Origin: Pelagophyceae sp. CCMP2097
Lineage: Eukaryota > Sar > Pelagophyceae
NCBI GenBank assembly: GCA_026770575.1
Contig: MU657168.1
Coordinates: 782,953-846,952, forward strand
DNA length: 64,000 bases
Direction of reading: 5' to 3'
The translations under genes were made by a program, and so were the position numbers. Within the stretch, counting starts at the first letter, position 1, and each line of letters starts with the position of its first letter. The notes beneath the pieces were generated by a model that worked only from the letters and a program-made list of their open reading frames with translations, searched no databases and was not told where the DNA came from. Below, one piece after another: positions 20,075 through 30,543 of this stretch.

Positions 20075-20324
20075 GTGGGGTCATCTCCAACCAAGAGGTT
20101 GTGTTTTGACGAAGTGTGGGACCCTTGTGCCGGCTTGTCCTCAGTGGAGTGCATCACAGAAGAAGAAGAGGCTCTTTTCTCGAAAGATGAAGGAAAATCA
20201 ACGCCCCCGGCCGCGAGCCCCCCACTGGTTTCGAAGCGAATAGGTGCATTATTGGATCCTCAGACCATGGTCCCGGACTTGTGCTCGCCGCCGTGCCTGG
20301 ATGAGAACCTGTTGGGCGAAAGGT
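20075..20324 (+). other. orphan exon-like open frame, lower GC
   Basis: An 83-residue open frame (no ATG at its start) with balanced amino-acid use unlike the Ala/Arg shadows around it: 'RLCFDEVWDPCAGLSS', 'EEEEALFSKDEGKS', 'ALLDPQTMVPDLCSPP'. It ends at a strong donor-like GAAAG|GTGAGA (20320-20330). It could be one exon of an unrecognised gene or a remnant of an inserted sequence. I found no downstream exon joining it before the exchanger gene at 20472. Confidence 0.35.
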
Positions 20325-20471
20325 GAGATTTTCGGCGCGGCGCGGCGAAAAAAGGACGCACTCGACCGTCGTCGCGAGTTCGACCATCGAGTGCAGGCCG
20401 GTGCGGCCGTCCTGGGCCCTAGTGCACGTTTGTCACGCTTCGGGTCCCCCGCGGGTCCGCGTTTGGGGGTC

Positions 20472-22278
20472 TCACATGAGGTTGTCTTGCGAAGGCGGGG
20501 TGGCGACGCAGAGCGGGTAGAGCCAGTTGTCCATGTACGCCAAGGCTCGGAAGAACCTCGTCACCTGGGGCGCGTCGGAGTGCGCGTCCTTGCGCGACTT
20601 CCTGCGGCGGAGCGTGGGCCGCTCGACGACGACGTCGCGCGAGACCTCGCAGCCCTTAGAGACGTTGAGGTAGTCCAGCGTCGGGATGGTCAGCGCACCG
20701 AGGACATACATCGAGACGATGATGACCATCGTCGTCGTGACGGAGAAGAGGTCGCGGTTGCCGAGCTCGTTGGGAAATATGTGCGAGCAGGAAAATGCCA
20801 CGGCGCCGCGCAAGCCGGCGAACCAGAGCATGTGCTGCATGTTCATGGGGATCTCAGACTGGCGGACGCGCTCCTCCAGCGTAGCAGAAGCGCCCTTGTC
20901 CTTGATGTTCTTGCGCGCGTGGTAGTTGTTGAGCCAGGAGAGGGGGTAGATCTGCATGGCGCGTGAGGCGATGCAGGCAACTATCGACCAGATGACCATC
21001 GAGTGCGAGTAGACCATCTGCCACTCCTTGGCCGCGGCGGGCACGCTGAGGCCCAGGTAGAGGAAGACGATGGTGTCGGCGAGGTGCGAAAGCGTGTTCA
21101 TCAGCGCGTCCACCTCCTCCGCGGGCGTGTTCGGCGTCGCGTCGTCGGGCGAGGCCTGCATGTTCGGGAGGCCCCAGTGGCGGATGCCCACGGCGGCGAA
21201 CAACGTGGCCACGATGCCGGAGAGCTCAACGATCTCCGCGATGAACGCGACCGCGAAGACGGACACGGCCATGGCCACCAGCTGCAGCTTCCTCGCGTTC
21301 TTCGCGCCCTCGACAGTGACGTGGGACGGGTCGCACCGGAGCAGTCTCAGGAGCAGCGCAAAGGCGATAGCGCAGAGGAAGCCGAGGATCATCGACCCGA
21401 GGAAGATTACTATGAAGTCCACAATCGCAATCAGCAGCGTCAGCGGCGAGTGCTCAAAGCCAATGTACTTGGCAAACGTCTTGAAGAGGACGATGCCCAC
21501 GGCATCGTTGAGCACGCTCTCGCCGAAGATGAGGTAGAACATTTTGGGGTCCACGCGCAGCTCCGTAAATACGGCCAGCACTGACACCGGGTCCGTCGCC
21601 GACACTAAAGCGCCAAAGGTCAGCGTCTCCGCAAACGTCACTGGGGGCACCATGCCCGCCGCCGACGCCAGGGAGAGAACGGTGCCGATGACGATTGCCG
21701 AGAAGAGCGTGCCCGCGATGGAAAACGCCATGATGGGTCCGAAAAGGCCAAAGAGCCAGTTCGGGTGCAGCTGGTACCCAGAGTTGAAGATGATCGGCGG
21801 CAGCAGCGCCAGGAAGAACAGCGCGTTGTCAAAGCTCAGCCTGCGGAGGCCGCGGTCCAGGCCGAAAATTCCGACGACAGGCCGGGGCGCGCCCCACCGG
21901 CGGGCGATTGCGCGACGCACATGGCACGCGAGAAGAAGCCGAGCCGCGTGCCGTAGCTGCGGGGCGGCCGTCGGGATGCATCGATAGGCGAAATTCTAAT
22001 CCAGGACACCCCCGTCCGGCGGCTCGCGCCCAATCGCCGGTGCCGGCGGCTCACATGGCTTTGCAGACGAAGCCGGCGACGAGGCCGACGCTGAGGACGA
22101 CGCAGGCCTCTGGGAGGACGGTGACATGGTACTTGTGACAGAGGGCGGAGAGGCCCAGACTGATGCAGATGAGGAGCACAAAGGCGCAGAGAAAGGTAGA
22201 GTCCTTCTTCTGGTTTTCAGAGTAGCCCCACGTCTGGTGCGTGATGTCGAAGAACGGCGTGCCGCCCTCATCCCCCAT
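20472..22278 (-). CDS. Na+/H+ exchanger (CPA1/NHE family)
   Basis: Two exons: 22055-22278 and 20472-21840, with a 214-bp intron; splicing joins 'FVCKAM' to 'LSFDNALFF'. 530 aa with about 12 membrane spans. NHE landmarks are 'LLPPIIFNSGYQL' (inhibitor-binding helix), 'SATDPVSVLAVF' and 'GESVLNDAVGIVLF' (the ND pair of the ion-binding site), and 'GLRGAVAFS'. It exchanges cytosolic or luminal Na+/K+ for H+. The C-terminal tail is short and basic ('RPTLRRRKSRKD'), closer to endosomal/plasma-membrane NHE8-like proteins of protists than to long-tailed animal forms. The start at 22278 gives a hydrophilic N-terminus ('MGDEGGTPFFDI') before the first span. Confidence 0.92.
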
Positions 22279-22433
22279 GGTCGCGAGTCGCGGCGGAAAA
22301 AGAGCCGACTTACTCGAGTCCAAGTTCCTGCAATTGCGTCTCGATTCAAGAATAATTCTTTTCAAAGGCCTGCAATTGCGCCACGATTCGTTGGGAAGAG
22401 TCACGAACAAATTAAACACACGCCGCCCGCGAG

Positions 22434-22488
22434 GCGCGCGCCGAGGACGGCGCCGACGTCGCGGCGCAGCTGCGCGTCCTCGGCGCGC
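22434..22488. promoter_or_regulatory. GC-rich hairpin upstream of NHE gene
   Basis: GCGCGCCGAGGACG-type left arm (22434-22449) pairs with CGTCCTCGGCGCGC (22475-22488). It lies in the 253-bp gap between the exchanger start and the end of the next minus-strand gene. It could be a terminator-like or promoter structure, or chance in GC-rich DNA. Nearby, 'CCTGCAATTGCG' occurs twice (about 22328 and 22368). Confidence 0.4.
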
Positions 22489-22531
22489 CGCTGTCGCAGG
22501 CATGCTACCAAGCCTTAGCTCTATCATATTG

Positions 22532-23884
22532 TTAGCCATGTTTAGGGTCTCGGGGGCGCCTCGGCTTTGCTTTGCGGGGCTTCTTTTTCACGGCCGGCTT
22601 TCTGACCCGTGGCGGCGGCGGCGGCGGCGGCGGCCGCGTGAGGGCGTACTCTGCGAGACGCGGGGAGTGGCCGCCGAGCGAGGCGCTGGAGTTGCCGAGG
22701 AGGGCGCGTCCCGTATACTCGACGACCAAGTCCTTGTACGATTGCGGCAGCTTTACCCAGACCGAGCCGCCAAACTTCGTGAAGACGACGTCGTCCAGCT
22801 CGGGCGGCACCCGGCCCTCGCCGGGCGCGCCCGAGAACATGTTGAAGCACTGCCACAACTGCGCGCGCGTCTTCGGCACCGCCGCGGGCGCGTGGTGGAC
22901 ACAAGCCCTCAAAGCGCCCGCCAGCTCGAGCTTGGGCCAAATGGACAAGATGGTGTGGTTGGCGCCTAAAGGCATCGTAACGCCCCTCAAAGCGACGGGT
23001 GCCTCTCGCCGGGCTGGACGCTGCAAAGTGCGGAGCGTCATGACGCAGGCGCCGATCTCGCCGTAGTAAATGGCGTTCTTCTTGTCCATCTCGCACGTGG
23101 CGGCGTAATTCGCGGCGAACTTGGCCGCGAGGCGGGCGTCGATCATCATGGCCCAGGACTGGACGTGCACGTCGAACTCGCACGAACCCACGGCGCCGAT
23201 GACGCGCGCCTCGGGCGACGCGCGCAGCGCCGAGACGAAGCGCGCCGCCCAGGTCGGCAGGCCCAGCTTCGCCGCCGCAGCATCGCGCCCACGCCGTGCC
23301 ACGGTGCCCAATGCCGGCTCAAAGGGCCCGCGCACGCCGTCGTTGAGGAAGAGCACGTAGTCGGGCCTCGTGCTCACCCCGAGCACGAACTCGCGGAGGA
23401 CGGCGGCTCGCGGGCAGAGGTCCGCCGTCGCGGTGGCGGCGGCGCGCAGCACGACGTCCGGCGGCAGCAGGTCGCGCCCCCACTGCTCATGCAGGTCCTG
23501 CGGGTATCCCACGGACTGGAAGAACGCGTCGGCCGTCGGTAGGCCCGTGCCGCCGACAGTGAGCACGACTTTCACGCTCCGGGGCGCGTCGCGCGCGGCG
23601 AAGCGGAGGAAGAAGAGGAGGTTGGTCCGCTTGTTGATCACTTGCCATGCGGGCGTCTCCTCGTCCTCAAAGTAGTGGTAGTGGACGAGGATCACGGGCG
23701 CCGCGGCGGAGATGGCGAAGCCCGCTGCCTGGTCCGTCGCCACCCAGCTGCGCGCCTCAGCGCACGGCGCCGTCGACGCGGCGAAGGACTCGCTGTGCCA
23801 CCGCGGCGGCCGGCCGTGCCGCGGCTTCTGCGCCGCCGTGAGCGCGGCGAGCAGCAAGCCGCCGAGCAGCGCGCCCGCGCGCAT
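22532..23884 (-). CDS. secretory-pathway glycosyltransferase-like protein
   Basis: 450 aa, single exon, ATG 23884. It opens with a signal peptide or anchor ('ALLGGLLLAALTAAQ'). The centre has 'VILVHYHYFEDEE', 'DYVLFLNDGVRGPF' and later 'YYGEIGACV', a pattern of algal/plant proteins annotated as transferring glycosyl groups in the Golgi. The C-terminus is Pro-rich then strongly basic (eight prolines followed by 'KPAVKKKPRKAKPRR'), which is odd for a luminal enzyme and may be a retention or polysaccharide-binding tail. Substrate unknown. Confidence 0.65.
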   Translation of the reverse strand: MRAGALLGGLLLAALTAAQKPRHGRPPRWHSESFAASTAPCAEARSWVATDQAAGFAISAAAPVILVHYHYFEDEETPAWQVINKRTNLLFFLRFAARDAPRSVKVVLTVGGTGLPTADAFFQSVGYPQDLHEQWGRDLLPPDVVLRAAATATADLCPRAAVLREFVLGVSTRPDYVLFLNDGVRGPFEPALGTVARRGRDAAAAKLGLPTWAARFVSALRASPEARVIGAVGSCEFDVHVQSWAMMIDARLAAKFAANYAATCEMDKKNAIYYGEIGACVMTLRTLQRPARREAPVALRGVTMPLGANHTILSIWPKLELAGALRACVHHAPAAVPKTRAQLWQCFNMFSGAPGEGRVPPELDDVVFTKFGGSVWVKLPQSYKDLVVEYTGRALLGNSSASLGGHSPRLAEYALTRPPPPPPPPRVRKPAVKKKPRKAKPRRPRDPKHG

Positions 23885-24241
23885 CGCCGGTCAAGGGCTT
23901 CTCGACGTCGTCCTTCGTTGCAAGGCCATGATATCGATCCTTCGCACCTGGCCATCACTTTGCAGGAAAACCCGAATAGAAATCCCTAGCCCAGGAAACG
24001 TCGAAGATCGTAAAATCGCCGCGACGACGACTCACTTTCCGCTTTGTAGCTTTGCGCGTGGCATCCCGTTGCGCGCACCCCGGCGCAGCGGAGAGTGCGG
24101 ACACCCAACGAGGTCGATAACAAAAGTAAAAAAGTCGTGTGTTGACCGCGGGTTCCACGCGGCTCGGGTCGGCTCGCCGGCTGCGTCTTTGCGCCTTTCA
24201 CGCTCTCGGGCGGTCATAGTCGTTGCCCTTTTCGTCGGGCG
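23885..24241. other. intergenic, promoter of 22532 gene
   Basis: 357 bp between the start of the glycosyltransferase-like gene and the stop of HIS7 (both minus strand). It contains AT-richer tracts around 24000-24140. No coding sequence, RNA gene or repeat recognised. Confidence 0.4.
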
Positions 24242-26135
24242 TCATTGCGCGCGCGTCGGGATGCCGGCCGCTTCGAGCGCCGCCTTGACGTCGGCGATGT
24301 CGACCTGCTTGCGGTGGAAGATGCCCGCCGCGAGCGCGGCGTCGGCCCCGGCCTAGAGGCTTCGCGTTCTCCGCGCCGCCCTTTCGAACCGGCCTTTCGA
24401 GATGCGTCGGACCTGGATGACGTCGACGAAGTGCGATGGCCTCCCGGCGCCGCTCGAGGCGATGACGGGGATGGAGACGGCCGCTTTGATGACTGCGAGC
24501 CTGGCACAAGCCGTCGACGTTTTGCGGCGGCGACAAGCGAAACTTACAGCTCGAGGTCGTAGCCGTCCTGCTTGCCGTCGCAGTCGATGCAGTTGAGCAT
24601 GAGCTCGCCGGCGCCGAGGGCCTCTGCGGCGACTGAGAGCTGCGCTGCATCCAGCTCCACGCCAGAGCGGCCGCCGGAGACGGTACACTCGTACCAGCAC
24701 CGCGCCTCGCCGTTTGGCCCGCGCTGCACAGCGTGGTCCACGACGGCGTATTTGCCCGCGGGCCCGGCTGGCTCGGCGCCGGCGGCGACCCAGACGCGGC
24801 GCGGGTCGATGGACACCACCACCGCCTGGCGGCCGTAGCGCTGGGCAATCTCCGAGATGCTGGAGGAGCCGTCGGCCTGTTTGCCGGCGGCGTAGAAGGC
24901 CATCGCGGCGGAGACGGCGTCCGAGCCGATACTGACCTTGTCCGCGCCAGCTCGGAAGTACGCCGCGGCCACGTCCACGGCGGACACGCGCAGGCCGGCG
25001 TCGTCCGTGTACGCTCGGATGCCGCCGCCGATGGTGATGGGCACGAAGCACTTCTCCGACGCACGCCGCAGCACCGCCAAGAGCGGCAGGTCGGCGAGCG
25101 GCTCGCCCTTAAACGCACAAATGTTCAAAATGCAAATCTCGTCGGCGCCTTCGTTGTAGTATCGAGCGCAGAGGTCGACGGGCTTGCCCAGGTTGCGCAC
25201 CTCGCCCTTTGCGCCGTCTGTCTTTTCGCGGACGTCGTAGCCGTCGCCCTTGGTCACGACGAGGTCGCCGGCGTCGTTCAGACGCACGTCCAGCGCCGCG
25301 ATGACGCGCGGCGCCAGGCGCGTCTGCCGCGGCGCCAAAGCCGCCGGCGCCACCGCCGGAGACGGGCCCGTCGACTGACAGATGAAGCGCTGCAGCAAGT
25401 CGAGGCCCACGGCGCCCGACTTTTCCGGGTGGAACTGCACGGCGCACTGCGCGCCGCGTTGAACAGCGGAGACGAATCGCGAGCCGCCGTAGTCCGTCAC
25501 GCCGGCGCACCACTCGGCGGGGGCGCCGCGGACGCGGAACGAGTGGACGAAATAGTAACGCCCACCGTCGTTCCCGAGGACGGTGCCGCCGCGCGCGGGC
25601 AGCGCCTCGTTCCACCCGATGTGCGGCACCGCCGGGCTGGAAAACTCGAAGCGGTCGACGCTGCCGGGGATGGCGCCGAGGCCGCGCACGCCCGGCGACT
25701 CGTCCGACGACTCGAACAAGAGCTGCATCCCCAGGCAAATGCCAAGGAACGGCCGCGCCGGCTCCGACAGGTACGTCCGCAGCGCATCCGCCACGCCGAG
25801 CTTCTCCAGCGCCGCCACCTACCGAAGCGGCGCTCCGACCGCGGCCGCCGCGCCGTCTAAAGCCGCACCGCGGCCCCAAAGGCGCCGACGCCCGGGAAGA
25901 GCAAAATCTCTGCGTTCGCAATGTCGTCGGGGCCGTGGACGTCCAGGACATCGCAGCCCAGCCGCTCCAGCGCGTTGCGCACCGAGCGGACCTGCGCCGC
26001 ACGCATCGAGGGGCCACGCTATAGGCTCTGGCTGCGTCGCTCCATAAGAGGAGCAGTGCATGAAAGACTCGCGTTGCCGGCGCCGTAGTCGAGCAGCGTC
26101 ACGCTCGGCCGCCGCGTCTCCTCGAGGGAAGCCAT
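24242..26135 (-). CDS. HIS7: imidazole glycerol phosphate synthase, bifunctional HisH-HisF
   Basis: Five exons: 26073-26135, 25869-25991, 24548-25818, 24413-24500, 24242-24352; introns 81, 50, 47 and 60 bp. The first intron appears to be GC-AG (AAC|GCGAGT...GCGCAG|GTC); only this phase joins 'DYGAGN' to 'VRSVRNALERLG'. Product 551 aa, matching the ~552 aa of fungal/plant enzymes. The glutaminase half has the nucleophile context 'GICLGMQLLFE' and 'VQFHPEKSG'; the cyclase half has 'VIAALDVRLND', 'ITIGGGIRAY', 'NCIDCDGKQDGYDLEL' and 'IPVIASSGAG'. It makes IGP and AICAR in histidine synthesis; plastid location would need a presequence, and none is obvious at this start. Confidence 0.95.
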
Positions 26136-26283
26136 GTCTACGACGGTCGCCGAAAGTCGCCAAACAACGATGCGGACATTTCTGGCGTCGGCATTCTGGC
26201 GCGCCGGCCAGACTGCGCCGGCCCCGGCCCCTGGCAGGCCCAAGGCCCAGGGGCAGCACAGGCTCGCTCCCGCGGACGCCGCG

Positions 26284-26935
26284 ATGCAGCGCCTGGGCGA
26301 CGCAGAGACCGGTGCGTCCGCGAAGGCGCGTTCACTGCACGGAGCCTCTGAGGTCTTCCTGCGCAGGCGAGGTGCTGCGGTTCCTCGAAGGCAGGGCGCT
26401 CATTCAATACGGGCGGTGCTGTCGCCGGGCGCGGCTGCTGACCGCCGACGGCGCGGCGGACGCGGCGGGGCTCGGGCCGCGGCTGTGGCGGGCGCTCTGC
26501 CTCGTTCAAGGCTACAGGCAGGCGGGGACGCGGTCTCGCGGCTTTGCGCTTTGGAGCGCCGTGTATCGGTGCAACCTCTGCGTCGAGTGCACTTCCCCGG
26601 CGAACGTCTTCATCAACGACCGGGCGCTGGACTGGTGCGGCCCAGGATCACGCGTCGACGAGAGGTGCACGAAGGTCGCACCGCCGAGGAGCGTCGGCGA
26701 CGCAGATATTCATAGGCCCAACCGGCGCTTCGGCGTCTGCTCAAGCTGCCTCAAAAGCAACGTCTGGCTCCGCATCGCCAAGCGGCCTGAGATCCACGGC
26801 GCGAGCCAGCTGCGCGCGACGCTGTTTCGCATCGCGACGGTGCGCCGCGAACTCGGCCTCGCAACGCATTTACCGCATTCGAAGAAGAACGCCGCGAAAG
26901 CCGGCGCGAAGAGTGCACTCCCGGGGACCTCTTAA
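26284..26935 (+). CDS. F-box-like zinc-ribbon protein (tentative)
   Basis: Exon 1 26284-26311, intron 26312-26366 (55 bp), exon 2 from 26367; a further 51-bp, stop-free segment with splice signals (26665-26715) may be a second intron. Splicing gives 'DAETG|EVLRFLEGRALIQYGRCC', which has the spacing of an F-box start. Two CxxC pairs follow ('CNLCVEC', 'CSSCLKS'), then a basic helical tail. About 190-205 aa. The reading frame is open back to an ATG at 26134, but that would overlap the HIS7 start codon on the other strand, so 26284 is preferred. Substrate-adaptor role is inferred only. Confidence 0.55.
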
Positions 26936-27105
26936 CCAAATCGCATCAGAACCACTACTGATAGCCCGATCCCATCGGAACCACTGATCACCCGAGAGTC
27001 TCGGGGCTCTCGTGAGGACCATGGATCTCTCGGCATGGACGGCCCGACTCGGCGTCGAGCGCCCGCGCCCGGGCCACGTACCGGCCGGCGAGGTCCCTCG
27101 TTGGG

Positions 27106-27142
27106 TCGGATCGGGTGCATTTACCTCGGATCGGGTGCATTT
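27106..27142. repeat. two 17-bp direct repeats
   Basis: TCGGATCGGGTGCATTT occurs at 27106-27122 and 27126-27142 (20-bp period) in the gap between two convergent genes (26936-27203). Nothing else is recognised in that gap. Confidence 0.8.
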
Positions 27143-27203
27143 CGTGCATATGCAGGCTCCGTAAGCATCGTGACGTTTGGTCCAAAAGGGGAGGCGTTTG
27201 AAC

Positions 27204-29519
27204 TTACGAGAGCTCGCTGCGGTGTTCCGTTCCGCAGCCTGAGTGGTGCACGTCTTCGCCGTCCGATATTTCGGACAGGTCGAAAACGACGCAGGGCGCC
27301 GTCGACTCGCGTTTCTTTGCCGGCGCATTTGCCACTGGCGGCGCGCGCATCGCGGCGTAGCACGTCTCCGCGATGAGGACGTAGACGAGCTCATCCAAGG
27401 TTTCGAGGCCCTGCACCGCGCCCTGGGAGCGCGTCGCGCGGCGCAGCTGCCGCCGCGCCGCGGCCATGGCCTCGCAGGCGTCGTTTTCGGGGCCGCGCAG
27501 GACGGCGCAGGCCGCGCTCAACGCGTTGAAGCCGGCCGTAGACTGCGCCGACTTGAAGTCGTCGACAAGCGGGCAGCCGCCTCTATGTCGGCCGCCCTCG
27601 GGCTGCAGCATTTCAGCGGCCGCCGCGAGGGGCGCGAGGACGCGCGCCGCCCGGTCGACGCCGAGGCGTAGGCTGAAGAGTTGCGTCGCCTCTCGCAAGT
27701 CGCTCTGGAGCCTGGACCGGAGCGCGTCGACGGAGTGCCCGCCGTCCTTTGATTGCCACCGCCGCCGCCGCGCGTCCGGCGCCGCGGGCGCGCCTCCACC
27801 GTCGCTCAGCTCGTCGTCCGTCGACGAAGAGGTCTCTTCGTCGACGAAGAACGTCGAGTTCCGCCGCGTCGCCAGAGTCGCGCCCGGGATCTGAGAGACC
27901 CGCCGTGGGCTCCGGCTCGGGCGCGACTCGCGCCCTATACCGCCGTCCGCCTCGCGCACTCGCCTCGCCGCCGACGGAGCGCAGGTCGACGGCGACGCTC
28001 GTCGCGCCTCTGAAAGTGGTGCGTCGTCTTCGTCCTCCTCCTCATCGTCCTCGTCGTCGTCCTCGACGAAGAACGTCGAGGTCCGGCGCGTCTTCTCCGT
28101 GACGCCCCGGATATGCGAGACGCGCCGCGGGCCCGAAAAGGTACGAGAGCGAGTCCGGACGACGGCCACCGTGTGCTGCCTCCTGCGTTCAGAGGCGGCG
28201 CGGGCCCGCGAAGTGCCGGCGAGGACGCGCGTGAAGAGCGACGCCGCGTCACGCGGCGCCGTTTGCGCGTCGGCGCAGTCGGCGGCGCGTCGCCAGAGAA
28301 CTTGTGACACGTACGCGGCCACGCCGCGCGCGTACATGGCGTCGAGCGCGTCGCCGGCCGTGTGCGCGGGCAGGCCATTCTCGACGTCATCCGCGTAATC
28401 CGCGAGCGTCGCCGCCGCCGTCGCCATCGCCGACGGGCCAGCCGCGCCGGCCGAGGCCGCGGGCGCCGCGGCGAAGAGCACCTCGATGTCGCCCACGGCG
28501 AGGCGCGCCAGCACGCCGTGCGCTCGGCCGCGCGCGGCGCGGCAGGCCGCCGCGAGCGTTTGAACCGCCGCGTCGACGCCGGCATCAGAATGAAAGCGGC
28601 TCGAGAGGCCTTTCGCCCTAGCCTCGTGCGCGCGCGTGTCGTTGCAGAGGCCGAGGTACAGGTTGAGCGCATTGCCGCAAGCGAGGAAGCGGCCGGCGGC
28701 GACGCGGCGCGTCGCGGCCCTTACCATGGCGGCGACGGTGAGGATGGCCGCGCGCGCCGTCCGCCGCCGCAGCTCGTAGACGCGCGACTCGTCCGCAACG
28801 TCGACGTAATGCGAAAGGACGGCCCAGGCGTCCGCGGCCATGGTCGTGTGGACGATCGCGTCGCCCGCCTTGGCGCATTCGAAAGACGTGCGCCCGTTGT
28901 CGAGGACGCGAGCGTTGTCGAGGACGCGCTGGACGAGGCCGCGCATGTGCGCCGAGAAACACCCAGCCTCGCCGACCCGGGCCCCGACGGCCCACACCTC
29001 GCCCGGCGGGTCCTCGCAGCTGTCGTCAGAGACCGACGGCTCGCTGAGCAGCGCCGCGGTCCGCCGCGGCGCGCCGCCGCGCCGCCTGCGGCCGGCAGCG
29101 GCGGACTGCCGCGAGCCTCCGGAGTGGACGACGCGCCTCGCGAGGCAGCGCACGAGGCGCGTCAGCTGGAGCGACCGCCGCCGCGCGACGGCCGCCGCCG
29201 CCGCGGAAGAGTGCGCGTCGCCGGGTTGACGCCGCGCTGCGACCCGCGCGTCGCCGCAGTCGACCGGCAGCGCCGCGAGCGTCTGGTCCACGACGAGCCG
29301 GTAGCGCGCCGCCCACTTCGCTAGGGCGATCCGCTGCGTGATGCCATCGCCACCGCCGTCGCCACCGTTGCCGCCGTCGTCGTCGCCGTCGTCGTCGTCG
29401 CAACACCCGGGCCACTGCGAGCACGCGGGGCCATCTTCGACGGCGTGCTCCAGCGCCGGCTCCATGAGGCGCCAGAGCGGGCCGTCCCAGGCGAGAAAGT
29501 GCAGCGCGAGTGCGTCGGC
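27204..29519 (-). CDS. large helical protein of unknown function, 3' exon
   Basis: A long exon that opens at an acceptor (CACGTAG|GCCGAC, exon edge 29519) and reads 'ADALALHFLAWDGPLWRLM' into a frame of ~770 aa to the stop at 27204. It is mostly helical with an acidic run ('CCDDDDGDDDGG'). Near residues 440-560 two copies of a motif occur, 'PRRVSHIRG..TRRTSTFFVED' and 'PRRVSQIPG..TRRNSTFFVDE', each with RRxS basophilic-kinase sites and each followed by an acidic stretch. I recognise no catalytic domain. Exons upstream (29566-30289) probably belong to the same gene. Confidence 0.55.
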   Translation of the reverse strand, partial: ADALALHFLAWDGPLWRLMEPALEHAVEDGPACSQWPGCCDDDDGDDDGGNGGDGGGDGITQRIALAKWAARYRLVVDQTLAALPVDCGDARVAARRQPGDAHSSAAAAAVARRRSLQLTRLVRCLARRVVHSGGSRQSAAAGRRRRGGAPRRTAALLSEPSVSDDSCEDPPGEVWAVGARVGEAGCFSAHMRGLVQRVLDNARVLDNGRTSFECAKAGDAIVHTTMAADAWAVLSHYVDVADESRVYELRRRTARAAILTVAAMVRAATRRVAAGRFLACGNALNLYLGLCNDTRAHEARAKGLSSRFHSDAGVDAAVQTLAAACRAARGRAHGVLARLAVGDIEVLFAAAPAASAGAAGPSAMATAAATLADYADDVENGLPAHTAGDALDAMYARGVAAYVSQVLWRRAADCADAQTAPRDAASLFTRVLAGTSRARAASERRRQHTVAVVRTRSRTFSGPRRVSHIRGVTEKTRRTSTFFVEDDDEDDEEEDEDDAPLSEARRASPSTCAPSAARRVREADGGIGRESRPSRSPRRVSQIPGATLATRRNSTFFVDEETSSSTDDELSDGGGAPAAPDARRRRWQSKDGGHSVDALRSRLQSDLREATQLFSLRLGVDRAARVLAPLAAAAEMLQPEGGRHRGGCPLVDDFKSAQSTAGFNALSAACAVLRGPENDACEAMAAARRQLRRATRSQGAVQGLETLDELVYVLIAETCYAAMRAPPVANAPAKKRESTAPCVVFDLSEISDGEDVHHSGCGTEHRSELS

Positions 29520-29565
29520 CTACGTGCGCGGTCGAAGGCACCTGCTCCTAAATCACCCGCATTCC

Positions 29566-30289
29566 TTACGGCCACGAGGAGCGTCTTCCCGGCACCCCCT
29601 CGCCTCTGCCGTCATGACTGTGACGAGTTGCCTGACGCGACTTGCCGACGCAGGCAGGTGCCGCGGCGTCGCGGCCTGCGCACTCGACTGCGATGGCCCC
29701 GAGCGCCGAGGTGGCGGCGTTTGCAACGCGCAGTGCCATGAAAACGCGCAGCGCCATGAAACCGGCCGTGGTGCCTGCGGCACGGTCGACGGTGCGTGAC
29801 ACGGGTTCCGGGCGCGCACCGACGGGCTCATCGCCGAGGACATCGAAGACTCGGCGGACGTCTTGCTCGGCGCAGAGCCTTTGAGTCTGCGTCCGCATCG
29901 CCGCAGTGCCGCCCGTCGCGTCGTCGTAAGTGCGGAGCGCCTAGGGTGCGGGCGTCCCGCCTTGGGACCGCCTCAAGAGGCGGCTCTTGCGAGCGACGCA
30001 CCTCGCGCGCGGCCTCAGCGTCCGCGGCGGTGATACACATCTCCGCGATGACGTCGTCGCGGTCAAACTCGGGACGAGCCGTTTCGTACTTGGACCGCGC
30101 CATTTCACAGCCGTGCATCGCCGCGGCATTTCGCGCGTCGTCGCGCTCCTCCTCGGCGGCTCCTCGCCGGTGGACCGAGTTCCGTCTGATACACCTCCAA
30201 GACAGCCGCAGCATGTAGCCGACCCCCACGACGCCGCTCGCGGAACCCGCGCGGTCCTTCACGCGCGCGCCCTGCGAGGCTCGCACCAT
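29566..30289 (-). CDS. 5' exons, probably of the 27204-29519 gene
   Basis: ATG 30289 begins 'MVRASQGARVKD'; exon 30002-30289 is followed by a 61-bp GT-AG intron (29941-30001) joining 'AEAARE' to 'ALRTYDDATGG'. The frame then runs through 'CAEQDVRRVFDVLGDEP' and probably splices again near 29820 (GTC|GGTGCG). A tandem 18-bp repeat ('FMALRV' twice) lies inside this stretch. How these exons reach 29519 is not resolved; a short in-between exon reading 'GGAGKTLLVA' (a P-loop-like string) is possible but may be chance. Confidence 0.4.
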
Positions 30290-30543
30290 CCGCGCTTACC
30301 GCTGCCCGGCCGAATGTTCCGAGGCTTTCCAAGAAGGGTCCATTCGATGGGACCCATAACCCAACAATTTTTCTGTATGGTTGGAAGAATTTTATCTAAT
30401 CCCGAATCCAAGGGCGCGAAAGGCGTGCGTGAGGACGTGCGCGAGTCTTCTCGAGGACGAGTGCGCCTTGCCCGAGGCGCTCTATTCGGCGGCTTCCAAC
30501 GGCGGTATATTTTCAGCGATTACGTGGCGCTGGACCGGTGGCC

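Noticed and set aside
24198..25118. 306-aa open frame overlapping HIS7
   Set aside because: Pro/Ser/Arg-rich shadow; HIS7 exons explain the same bases with conserved motifs.
29600..29660. P-loop 'GGAGKTLLVA' as proof of an ATPase
   Set aside because: The string lies in a tiny unproven exon and no Walker B or other ATPase motif follows.
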